Of a DNA stretch of 23,226 bases, positions 8,002 to 14,713 are shown piece after piece. The stretch is from SYAN01 sp964406345. Its GTDB lineage: Bacteria; Actinomycetota; Actinomycetes; Nanopelagicales; Nanopelagicaceae. The stretch covers positions 1 to 23,226 of the forward strand of contig CAYORK010000021.1 in NCBI GenBank assembly GCA_964406345.1, given 5' to 3'. The position numbers and the translations under genes were made by a program. The notes beneath the pieces are model-generated. The model worked only from the letters and a program-made list of their open reading frames with translations. It was not told where the DNA came from and did no database searches. Each line of letters begins with the position of its first letter. Within the stretch, counting starts at the first letter, position 1.

Positions 8002-8605
8002 ATGGCTGATTCCGAAAAGAAGTTATCCCGCGCCGAGAAACGTGCCGCTAAGAAGGCTGCTCGCGCCGCTCGAGGACCACGATTCAAGGTGGTTCGAGAT
8101 GCATACGCGGTGACCAAGAAGGAGAAGCCGTACATCGCGGCGCTCCTCTCCATGATCTTCATCGCGGTGCTTGCGGTCGGAATCATGATCGGTGCTTTCC
8201 TCGGTCGCCCTGGATATGCCGCCTTCCTCACCACTCCTTTAGCATTCTTGATCGCATTCATCGTCTTCACCCGTGCGGCGACCTCTGCGGCATACTCAAC
8301 TATCGAAGGACAACCCGGCGCAGCCGCGAGCGTCTTGATGTCGATTCGAAAAGGATGGACCGTAGATACCGCGGTCAATGTCAATCGCAGTCAAGACATG
8401 GTCCATCGCGCTGTCGGTAAGGCTGGAATCGTCTTGGTCGGAGAGGGCCGAGATGGNNNNNNNNNNNNNNNNNNNNNNNNNNNNNNNNNNNNNNNNNNNN
8501 NNNNNNNNNNNNNNNNNNNNNNNNNNNNNNNNNNNNNNNNNNNNNNNNNNNNNNNNAAGATGCCAAAGCGCCCCTAGGGGCTTGAAGAAGGCCAATAAGA
8601 ACTAG
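8002..8605 (+). CDS. DUF4191-family membrane protein, interrupted by an assembly gap
   Basis: Homologue by position and layout of mycobacterial Rv2219, function unknown. A Lys/Ala/Arg-rich cytoplasmic N-terminus (residues 1-42) is followed by two adjacent membrane helices (about 44-67 and 71-90) and a soluble part ending in HRAVGKAGIVLVGEG just before the run of 100 N at 8457-8556. After the gap one frame reads KMPKRP then stops at 8577; the next frame reads RGLKKANKN and stops at 8605. Removing one C from the CCCC at 8571-8574 joins them into a smooth basic tail, KMPKRPRGLKKANKN, so a one-base overcall is likely and the end is placed at 8605. The gap size is probably a placeholder: I recall the family at about 250 aa. 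The stop overlaps the end of the RDD gene on the other strand. Confidence 0.75.
8457..8556. other. Assembly gap (100 N)
   Basis: Exactly 100 N, the usual placeholder for a gap of unknown length between joined contigs. It removes the middle of the DUF4191 C-terminal domain. Confidence 0.98.
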
Positions 8606-8988
8606 ATTCGTGCTCTCCGAAAGACCGCGCTCGAGACGATTCGGTCGTGCAATCCTCGACCTTCAGAATCGAAGACGACCGCTGGGATAACGAGCAGGAT
8701 CAAGAGGGTCCGAAGGACCACTTTCGGCAATGAGAGTGCGGAGCCTTCTGGGTAGCTGCGGACAGTGAGGCCGAGAACTCGTTGCCCTGCCGACGCTCCG
8801 GTCAGCCAGGTAAGTAGGACGATCTGAAGGAAGAAGACGAGCGGTATCCATAGCGCTCGACCCTCTTCTTGGCTGAAGATTAGGGAACCCACCGCCCAAC
8901 TCATCAACCAATCGAGTGTGATGGCAACGAACCGTCGCCCCATGCCGGCGACTTCACTTCCTGCTCCGGCCGGTCCTCGCTCATTCAT
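8602..8988 (-). CDS. RDD-family small membrane protein
   Basis: Protein of 128 aa with the RDD layout: GRRFVAITLDWLMSW with the first Arg and Asp (residues about 18-32), a second helix (48-66), SAGQRVLGLTVRSYP (66-80), a third helix, and the C-terminal GRGLHDRIV. The function of RDD proteins is mostly unknown; some act in ion or compatible solute transport. It corresponds to Rv2219A next to Rv2220 (glnA1). An upstream ATG at 9033 is in frame, but the ATG at 8988 is preceded by TACTAT and six bases, the same leaderless arrangement as its neighbours, and the extra 15 residues match nothing in the family. It is divergent from glnA, so the nitrogen control sites between them could act on both. 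Confidence 0.88.
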   Translation of the reverse strand: MNERGPAGAGSEVAGMGRRFVAITLDWLMSWAVGSLIFSQEEGRALWIPLVFFLQIVLLTWLTGASAGQRVLGLTVRSYPEGSALSLPKVVLRTLLILLVIPAVVFDSEGRGLHDRIVSSAVFRRARI

Positions 8989-8994
8989 ATGGGC

Positions 8995-9000
8995 ATAGTA
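8995..9000 (-). promoter_or_regulatory. -10 box of a leaderless RDD-gene promoter
   Basis: On the minus strand TACTAT, six bases (GCCCAT), then the ATG at 8988. It decides the start over the in-frame ATG at 9033. Confidence 0.65.
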
Positions 9001-9026
9001 GTCAGACCCAGCTCTCGCAAAAGCGG

Positions 9027-9064
9027 GAAACATGACTGTAACAAGGCGGTCACGCGTCTTTCAC
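9027..9064 (+). promoter_or_regulatory. Probable GlnR-type operator upstream of glnA
   Basis: Four 5-mers lie in exact 11-bp phase: GAAAC (9027-9031), GTAAC (9038-9042), GTCAC (9049-9053) and TTCAC (9060-9064), each separated by six bases. The actinobacterial GlnR box is described as gTnAC-n6-GaAAC repeated, and MtrA sites are similar. A TANNNT element (TAGCCT, 9075-9080) follows, so an activator bound here would lie near -42. A second TAGCCT is at 9117-9122. The OmpR-type regulator itself is not in the window. Confidence 0.6.
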
Positions 9065-9167
9065 TGGTTCGCCCTAGCCTTCACCCATCAGCAGGCCAGG
9101 GGGATCCCAAATCTCATAGCCTGACCGCAATGGTGCGGAAAGAAGAAGTTCCAAGAGTTCAGATCTA

Positions 9168-9175
9168 GGGAGAGG
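9168..9175 (+). promoter_or_regulatory. glnA ribosome binding site
   Basis: GGGAGAGG ends five bases before the ATG at 9181. glnA therefore has a leadered mRNA, in contrast to the leaderless genes around it. Confidence 0.7.
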
Positions 9176-9180
9176 CACGA

Positions 9181-10611
9181 ATGTTCAAGAACGCAAGCGA
9201 GATCATCGACTACATCAAGAAGAACGATGTGAAGTTCGTTGATGTTCGATTCATCGATCTGCCAGGTATACAACATCATTTCAATGTTCCGGCAGCGACT
9301 TTCGATCAAGAGATGTTCGAAACCGGTCTGATGTTCGACGGATCATCGATCCGCGGATTCCAATCGATTCATGAGTCCGACATGAAGTTGCTCGCAGCAC
9401 CAGAGACCGCTTACTTGGATCCCTTCCGCAAAGAGAAGACTTTGATCATCACTCACTCCGTTCATGACCCGATCACGAACGAGCCCTACTCCCGTGATCC
9501 ACGAAGCATCGTCAAGAAGGCTGTCGATTACATGCGATCCACTGGAATCGCAGACACGGCCTTCTTCGCACCTGAGGCAGAGTTCTATGTCTTCGACCGG
9601 ATTCGTTTCCTCACCGGCATGAACCAGGCCTTCCATCACATCGACTCCTACGAGGGTGCCTGGAATACCGGTATCGAAGAGGATCCTGACGGCACTCCTA
9701 ACCGTGGTTATCGCACCAGGATCAAGGGCGGCTACTTCCCTGTCTCCCCAACCGATCAATTCGCCGATCTGCGCGATGAGATGGTGATGAACTTGGAGCG
9801 AGTTGGTCTCAGTGTCGAACGCGCACATCATGAGGTCGGCACCGCTGGTCAGATGGAGGTCAACTACAAGTTCAACGACGTCCTTCATGCCGGCGACGAT
9901 CTCATGAAATTCAAGTACATCATCAAGAACACTGCTTGGCAGGCAGGAAAGACGGCAACATTCATGCCGAAGCCACTCTTCGGTGATAACGGTTCCGGAA
10001 TGCACTGCCATCAGTCGCTCTGGAAGGACGGCAAACCCCTCTTCTACGGGGATGGTTACGCAGACCTCTCCGATATGGCGCGTTGGTACATCGGAGGTCT
10101 CCTCAAGCATGCGCCGTCGCTACTCGCCTTCACCAATCCAACGGTCAACTCCTACAAGCGACTCGTCCCGGGTTATGAGGCTCCTGTGAATCTCGTCTAT
10201 TCCGCGCGAAATCGAAGTGCCTGCATCCGCATCCCGATCACAGGCACCAGCCCGAAGGCTAAGAGAATCGAGTTCCGTTGCCCAGATCCATCATCAAATC
10301 CATACCTCGCTTTCGCAGCGATGCTCATGGCTGGTCTCGATGGAATCCAAAACAAGATCGAGCCGCCAGCACCGGTCGATAAGGATCTCTACGAGCTCGA
10401 GGGCGATGAGGCAAAGGCGATCCCACAGGTTCCTGGATCACTCGATGCGGTCTTGGACAACCTTGAGCGTGATCACGCATTTCTCACCAAGGGGGGCGTC
10501 TTCACTCCGGATCTCATTGACATGTGGATCAGCTGGAAGAGGACGCAAGAGGTCGACTATGTACGCCTCCGTCCGCACCCTGCTGAATTCGAGCTCTATT
10601 ACGACATCTAA
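9181..10611 (+). CDS. glnA: Type I glutamine synthetase
   Basis: Cytoplasmic dodecameric enzyme that makes glutamine from glutamate, ammonia and ATP. It has 476 aa, full length. Visible family segments are the N-terminal MFDGSSIRGF, the metal-binding FFAPEAEFYVFD, the ATP-site KTATFMPKPLFGDNGSGMH, and the glutamate-binding RNRSACIRIP. The segment KDLYELEGDEA near residue 404 carries a Tyr at the place of the adenylylation site, which indicates a GSI-beta enzyme regulated by GlnE. It follows a 192-base intergenic region with GlnR-like sites and ends in a strong hairpin terminator. Position and size match M. tuberculosis glnA1. Confidence 0.97.
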   Translation: MFKNASEIIDYIKKNDVKFVDVRFIDLPGIQHHFNVPAATFDQEMFETGLMFDGSSIRGFQSIHESDMKLLAAPETAYLDPFRKEKTLIITHSVHDPITNEPYSRDPRSIVKKAVDYMRSTGIADTAFFAPEAEFYVFDRIRFLTGMNQAFHHIDSYEGAWNTGIEEDPDGTPNRGYRTRIKGGYFPVSPTDQFADLRDEMVMNLERVGLSVERAHHEVGTAGQMEVNYKFNDVLHAGDDLMKFKYIIKNTAWQAGKTATFMPKPLFGDNGSGMHCHQSLWKDGKPLFYGDGYADLSDMARWYIGGLLKHAPSLLAFTNPTVNSYKRLVPGYEAPVNLVYSARNRSACIRIPITGTSPKAKRIEFRCPDPSSNPYLAFAAMLMAGLDGIQNKIEPPAPVDKDLYELEGDEAKAIPQVPGSLDAVLDNLERDHAFLTKGGVFTPDLIDMWISWKRTQEVDYVRLRPHPAEFELYYDI

Positions 10612-10633
10612 GAGTTATCTAAGGACGATCTTG

Positions 10634-10666
10634 GGCATGAACTAGGCATGATCTAGACATGATCGA
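10634..10666. repeat. 11-bp tandem repeat, three copies, between glnA and its terminator
   Basis: Units GGCATGAACTA (10634-10644), GGCATGATCTA (10645-10655) and GACATGATCGA (10656-10666) follow without gaps. They start 22 bases after the glnA stop and end just before the terminator hairpin. The function is unknown; the repeat lies in the glnA 3' untranslated region. Confidence 0.75.
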
Positions 10667-10670
10667 GAAA

Positions 10671-10702
10671 GAAGACCCTTTGGCGCGAGTCAAAGGGTCT
10701 TC
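10671..10702 (+). terminator. Intrinsic terminator of glnA, possibly bidirectional
   Basis: GAAGACCCTTTG (10671-10682), an 8-base loop and CAAAGGGTCTTC (10691-10702) make a perfect 12-bp stem followed by TGCTTT. On the minus strand the same stem is followed by TTTCTCG, so it may also end nhaA transcripts, whose stop lies 34 bases away. Confidence 0.85.
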
Positions 10703-10735
10703 TGCTTTACGAGTGTATTGAAATTGAGCGTTGGC

Positions 10736-11950
10736 TTAGCGATTAGATCGTTTTGAGATCCGCAAGAAGAACACTGCGAGTGTTGCGGAAATGAGGCTCC
10801 CGACCAATATTCCGATCTTTCCTGCTGCAAGCGCGCTACTGCCATCATCGAAAGAGAGTTCGGCGATCAACAACGAGACCGTGAAACCAATGCCCGCCAA
10901 GAGTCCGACTCCGGCTAAATCGCCCCATCGCAGGTTCTCATTGAGTTTGGCGGCTGTGAATCGGGTCAAGAGATAGGTGGCAAGAAGCACACCAACTGGC
11001 TTGCCGATGACAAGACCTGCGATCACCGCAACCGAAATGGGTTCTGCGATCGTTTCCACCCCAAGGGCGCGAAGGTCGACACCCGCCGCAGTGAATGCGA
11101 AGAATGGCACAGCAATACCGACCGACAGTGGACGGACTCGAAGTTCGGCAACCTCAGCCGGAGATGGATCGCCATCCCTACTACTTAGTCTCGTGAGGAG
11201 GGCCATAAGTACACCCGCTACGGTCGCGTGCACACCGGACTGGTAGGTGCTCCACCAGATAGTCAAGGCAAGCGGGACCATCAAGAACCACTGAGTCGCC
11301 CCAGTCCTTTGAAGGAGCGCGAAGAAGAGGAGAAGCACCACCGTAACTCCGATGTAGACCAAATTGGTCTTCTCGGAGTAGAAGATGGCAATGATCGTGA
11401 TGGCACCAAGGTCATCGACCACTGCGAGCGCCAAGAGAAATGCGCGGAGTTCGAGAGGTAATCCTCTTCCGGCCACTGCAAGAACGGCGAGAGCAAATGC
11501 GATGTCAGTTGCCACGGGGATGGCCCAGCCATCGAGAGCACCACTCTCTCCTCGAGCAAGTGCAACGTAAAGGAGTGAGGGCACGATCATCCCTGCGATG
11601 GCCGCAACAATCGGAACGACCGCCTGTTTCCGCTGTGCGAGCGAACCATGAGTGAACTCGTGTTTGAGTTCCAATCCCGCTACGAAGAAGAAGATCGCAA
11701 GAAAAGCATCTGCCGCCCAATGGGCAATCGTTAGATTCAGGCCGATCCCCTCGAACCCGATCTTCGTAGAACGGAAATCGGCATACCAATCACCGAGATC
11801 AGAATTAGCGATGACGAGGGCCAAAAGACCGGAGAAGAGCAGGAGTGCACCGCCGAAGGTCTCATCACGAAGCACACGAAGGAGCCAGCGCTTCTCTCGT
11901 GGCGTATCTATTGGTTCGAATGCGTCGTGTCGCGAAGTTCCCTCACTCAC
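10736..11950 (-). CDS. nhaA: Na+/H+ antiporter NhaA
   Basis: Inner-membrane antiporter exchanging protons for sodium, involved in pH and salt homeostasis. About 12 hydrophobic helices are visible. The ion-binding residues are present: the Asp of PVATDIAFAL and the paired Asp of ALAVVDDLGAI, equal to E. coli D133 and D163/D164, and the Lys of VIGKPVGVLL, equal to K300. I place the start at GTG 11950 (404 aa), because TACATT lies exactly six bases upstream as at the other leaderless genes here. An ATG at 11980 would add ten residues, but its first base pair is shared with the -10 box of the divergent amidotransferase gene. Either start leaves the conserved core intact. Confidence 0.93.
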   Translation of the reverse strand: MSEGTSRHDAFEPIDTPREKRWLLRVLRDETFGGALLLFSGLLALVIANSDLGDWYADFRSTKIGFEGIGLNLTIAHWAADAFLAIFFFVAGLELKHEFTHGSLAQRKQAVVPIVAAIAGMIVPSLLYVALARGESGALDGWAIPVATDIAFALAVLAVAGRGLPLELRAFLLALAVVDDLGAITIIAIFYSEKTNLVYIGVTVVLLLFFALLQRTGATQWFLMVPLALTIWWSTYQSGVHATVAGVLMALLTRLSSRDGDPSPAEVAELRVRPLSVGIAVPFFAFTAAGVDLRALGVETIAEPISVAVIAGLVIGKPVGVLLATYLLTRFTAAKLNENLRWGDLAGVGLLAGIGFTVSLLIAELSFDDGSSALAAGKIGILVGSLISATLAVFFLRISKRSNR

Positions 11951-11956
11951 CTCCCC

Positions 11957-11962
11957 AATGTA
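11957..11962 (-). promoter_or_regulatory. -10 box of a leaderless nhaA promoter
   Basis: On the minus strand TACATT, six bases (GGGGAG), then GTG at 11950. It lies 17 bases from the -10 box of the divergent gene, so the two promoters are packed back to back. Confidence 0.5.
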
Positions 11963-11979
11963 CTCAAATTCGACTGGCA

Positions 11980-11985
11980 TAGACT
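11980..11985 (+). promoter_or_regulatory. -10 box of a leaderless amidotransferase promoter
   Basis: TAGACT, six bases (catctc), then the ATG at 11992, with no Shine-Dalgarno. Confidence 0.65.
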
Positions 11986-11991
11986 CATCTC

Positions 11992-12780
11992 ATGACGGAC
12001 ATCACACCTGTTCCCGTAATCGTCGCAATTCAGAACGGCGCAGCTGGCCCTATCAACTTGGTTGGAAAGTGGTTGACGGAAGCTGGTTTCGAGGTGCGAA
12101 CTATCCATGCATACGCGCTGCAACCCCTCCCATCAGAGATCTCCGGCCTCGAGAGATATGTCGGCGATGCAACGCTCGCTGCCATCATCCCTCTGGGTGG
12201 ATCGATTGGCGCACTCGACGATGAGAAGGCGCCTTGGCTTCCGATCGAACGGGCACTTCTACGCGATGCGGTTCGATGTGAGGTTCCGATCCTTGGCATC
12301 TGCCTTGGGGCCCAATTGCTGGCAGCAAGCCTCGATGGCGAGGTCGGCAAAGCGCCGCAACCAGAGATCGGAGTCCACGAGATCAAGATCTCCGACCAGG
12401 ATGACCCGATATTCGGCTCTCTCTCACAGAAGGAAACCTTGCCAACGATTCAATGGCACCAAGACATGGTTTCCACATTGCCGTCGCTGGCGACAACAAT
12501 CGCTTCTTCAAAACATTGCATGAACCAGATTTACCGCGTAGGAAGGATCCACTACGGCCTTCAATTCCATCCGGAAGCGGATCCAACGATCGTGACTATG
12601 TGGGAGAAGAAAGCAGACGAGGCTTACCAGAGGTCTGAACGTCGATCTGGGATTGCGAAGGATGTTGCGGATGCGATGGGTGATCTAGAGCAAGTATGGC
12701 GCCCAGCGATTAGGCGGTGGGCAAGGATGGTTCACGATTCGATCGCGACTCGACCCAAACAACCAAAGCAACGCCCGTAA
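11992..12780 (+). CDS. Class I glutamine amidotransferase, GMP synthase/GATase1-like
   Basis: Soluble protein of 262 aa with a complete class I glutaminase triad: nucleophile Cys104 in GICLGAQLL, and His193 and Glu195 in QFHPEAD. It is a stand-alone GATase1 protein like those that release ammonia from glutamine or hydrolyse gamma-glutamyl amides; no synthetase partner is adjacent. Position near glnA suggests a role in glutamine or gamma-glutamyl metabolism, but this is inference. The last 60 residues are charged and basic. Its 3' end overlaps the EamA gene on the other strand by 71 bases, so both C-termini are encoded by the same DNA. Confidence 0.88.
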   Translation: MTDITPVPVIVAIQNGAAGPINLVGKWLTEAGFEVRTIHAYALQPLPSEISGLERYVGDATLAAIIPLGGSIGALDDEKAPWLPIERALLRDAVRCEVPILGICLGAQLLAASLDGEVGKAPQPEIGVHEIKISDQDDPIFGSLSQKETLPTIQWHQDMVSTLPSLATTIASSKHCMNQIYRVGRIHYGLQFHPEADPTIVTMWEKKADEAYQRSERRSGIAKDVADAMGDLEQVWRPAIRRWARMVHDSIATRPKQPKQRP

Positions 12781-13639
12781 TCACCACGATTGCTCCGAAG
12801 AGAAGCGTGATCGACAAGACTTCATCCAGGAAGAGCGTCCCTAGTGCGATGGCAACCACGGGATTGACATAGGCATAGGTGGCAATCAAGCCGACCGGGG
12901 CATTCTGAACGAGCCAGAGGTATGCGGTGTAGGTGGCAATAGACCCGATGAGGACGAGGAAGATCCAACCGAGCCATGACTGCAATGTCGCGTCAAAGAA
13001 GTCGCTGAGATCCTCTCCAAGGAGGAGCCCGACGCTCGCCATCGAAACTCCGCCCAAGAGCATCTGATAACCAGTGACAGTGAGCACGCTCTTTGGAAGA
13101 TCCAGTCGCGGAGCAATGTATGTCCCTATTGCCCACCCGAAGTTTCCGACCACCACCATTAGCATCCAGAAGATGTGGGTCCCGTTGTTGGGCTTACTCA
13201 ATTCCGGTTGCAACAAGATTCCAACACCGACGAAACCGATGAGTATCCCGAGCCAGCTCAATGGCGAGGACTTCGCGCCATCAATAACCTTGAAGATAGC
13301 AATCCATAACGGAAGGGCGGCGATCAAGAGCGCCACCATGCCAGTTGGCACTTCGTTGTACTGCGCCATTGCGACCATGCCGAGTCCAAGGCCCAGCAAA
13401 AGGGCGCCCAAGAGCGCCATCGCAAGGACCTGTCTCGCTGTGACCACGAGAAAGCGCGGGCCGAACCTGATCGCCAGGGCGATCAGCAGGAGCAATCCAG
13501 CCGTCAAGAAGCGGATGCCCATAGCCAAGAGCGGTGGCATTGAGCGAATCGCATACTCAATGCCCAGATAGGTAGAACCCCAAACGATATAGACGATCCA
13601 AAGAGCGCCCCAGATCCTCGCTCGTGAAGGTTCGGTCAT
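12710..13639 (-). CDS. EamA/DMT-family permease
   Basis: Inner-membrane protein of 309 aa with about ten hydrophobic helices in two EamA halves. The opening WIVYIVWGSTYLGIEYAIRS and the following GIRFLTAGLLLL are typical of the YedA/RhaT-like group of drug/metabolite transporters. The second half opens with FGWAIGTYIAPRL. Substrate unknown; members export amino acids, metabolites or drugs. The ATG at 13639 lies six bases after TAGGTT, so the mRNA is probably leaderless. It is divergent from the cobalt transporter operon (80 bases between starts) and its end overlaps the amidotransferase gene. Confidence 0.9.
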   Translation of the reverse strand: MTEPSRARIWGALWIVYIVWGSTYLGIEYAIRSMPPLLAMGIRFLTAGLLLLIALAIRFGPRFLVVTARQVLAMALLGALLLGLGLGMVAMAQYNEVPTGMVALLIAALPLWIAIFKVIDGAKSSPLSWLGILIGFVGVGILLQPELSKPNNGTHIFWMLMVVVGNFGWAIGTYIAPRLDLPKSVLTVTGYQMLLGGVSMASVGLLLGEDLSDFFDATLQSWLGWIFLVLIGSIATYTAYLWLVQNAPVGLIATYAYVNPVVAIALGTLFLDEVLSITLLFGAIVVITGVALVVWVESRSNREPSLPTA

Positions 13640-13645
13640 GCGCTC

Positions 13646-13651
13646 AACCTA
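13646..13651 (-). promoter_or_regulatory. -10 box of a leaderless EamA promoter
   Basis: On the minus strand TAGGTT, six bases (GAGCGC), then the ATG at 13639. Confidence 0.6.
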
Positions 13652-13690
13652 TGCCAGCGACTCACCCTTCAACCGCTACATCCTCGCAGA

Positions 13691-13727
13691 TGCGAACCAT
13701 TTGCACTATAGTTGAACCATGTTCGCA
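13691..13727. promoter_or_regulatory. Possible operator around the cbiM promoter
   Basis: TGCGAAC (13691-13697) and GTTCGCA (13721-13727) form a 7-bp inverted repeat whose centre, 13709, falls inside the -10 box of cbiM. GAACCAT also occurs as a direct repeat at 13694-13700 and 13714-13720. A metal-responsive repressor site is possible. No cobalamin riboswitch fits, since the intergenic region is 79 bases and the mRNA appears leaderless. Confidence 0.35.
13707..13712 (+). promoter_or_regulatory. -10 box of a leaderless cbiM promoter
   Basis: TATAGT, close to the consensus TATAAT, then six bases (tgaacc), then the ATG at 13719. Confidence 0.7.
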
Positions 13728-14414
13728 ACGATGCTCCACATACCAGACGGCTTCATCAATGTCCCAACCTCGATCATCTTCATGCTTCTTTCGGCCGCAG
13801 GAATCGCACTCGCGCTCCGTGGCGCCAAGGGCGAGCTCGACGACAAGACGGCCCCATTGGCAGGGCTCACAACCGTCTTCATCTTCGCTGCACAGATGGT
13901 CAACTTCCCCGTTGCTGCCGGTACGAGCGGCCACCTGCTCGGCGGAGCACTCGCAGCCATTCTCATAGGCCCCTATGCGGCAACACTCTCGATCACGATC
14001 GTCCTGTTGCTTCAGGCGCTGCTCTTCGCTGACGGTGGCTTGATCGCCTCTGGCCTCAACGTCTTCAACCTCGCACTTGTCGGAGTCTGGGGAAGTCACC
14101 TGATCTTCCTTCTCCTCCGAAAAGTCTTGCCGAAGAAAAAGAACCTCATTCCCGTTGCCGGCTTTGTTGCCGCTCTGATCCAGGTTCCTTTGGCTGCGAT
14201 CTCATTCGTTCTTCAATATGCGATCGGTGCTGAATCGACCATCCCGGTAAGCACGGTCTTTACCGCAATGGTTTCGACTCATGTCTTGATTGGCATTGGC
14301 GAAGCGCTGATTACGGCTTTCACGCTCTCGGCCGTTCTCGCAACGCGCAGCGATCTTGTATATGGCTGGAAGGGCATCGCGCCGAAACTCGAAATCAAGA
14401 AGGTGAAGTCATGA
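13719..14414 (+). CDS. cbiM: ECF transporter S component CbiM (cobalt/nickel)
   Basis: Substrate-binding membrane subunit of an energy-coupling factor importer for Co2+ or Ni2+, 231 aa, about seven helices. Family signs are HIPDGF near the N-terminus, AGTSGHLLGGALAAILIGPYA (the His of SGHLLGG is residue 72 and a known metal ligand in the family), and STHVLIGIGEALITAF. In characterised CbiM/NikM proteins the metal is held by the N-terminal amino group and His2, so the mature protein usually starts Met-His. Here the leaderless ATG gives MFATMLHIPDGF with His at position 7, and the internal ATG at 13731 still gives Met-Leu-His. The PDGLE gene start overlaps the stop by four bases. Confidence 0.92.
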   Translation: MFATMLHIPDGFINVPTSIIFMLLSAAGIALALRGAKGELDDKTAPLAGLTTVFIFAAQMVNFPVAAGTSGHLLGGALAAILIGPYAATLSITIVLLLQALLFADGGLIASGLNVFNLALVGVWGSHLIFLLLRKVLPKKKNLIPVAGFVAALIQVPLAAISFVLQYAIGAESTIPVSTVFTAMVSTHVLIGIGEALITAFTLSAVLATRSDLVYGWKGIAPKLEIKKVKS

Positions 14415-14713
14415 AGGAGTTCCTCCAGAACAAATTTCTCCGAGCCGGGCTCATCGTCTCACTTGCGATTGCGGGAGTCCTCTCCTTCTACGCGTCCTCT
14501 GAACCTGACGGCCTGGAGAAAGTCGCAGAGGATGAGGGTTTCCTTGATACGGCAAAAGACTCCGTGAATGCCGGAACTCCACTTGCCGACTATGGCATCT
14601 CAGGCCTAGAGAATGAGCGTCTGAGCGTGGGTCTGAGCGGAATCATCGGAGTGAGCGTCACCTTGGTGGTCGCATTCGCTATCTTCAAGACCCTCGCCAA
14701 GAAGGGCAAGTAG
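14411..14713 (+). CDS. PDGLE-domain protein (CbiN-like accessory subunit)
   Basis: Small membrane protein of 100 aa: helix at residues about 9-28, then the motif PDGLE at 32-36 that names the family, an extracytoplasmic loop with GISGLE, and a second helix at about 76-94 with a basic end. In cobalt/nickel ECF systems CbiN/PDGLE subunits assist CbiM in metal loading. The start ATG overlaps the cbiM stop (ATGA). The TAG stop overlaps the apparent beginning of the cbiQ frame. Confidence 0.88.
   Translation: MKEFLQNKFLRAGLIVSLAIAGVLSFYASSEPDGLEKVAEDEGFLDTAKDSVNAGTPLADYGISGLENERLSVGLSGIIGVSVTLVVAFAIFKTLAKKGK

Noticed and set aside
13640..13718. Cobalamin riboswitch before cbiM
   Set aside because: The intergenic region is only 79 bases and a -10 box six bases before the ATG leaves no leader for it.
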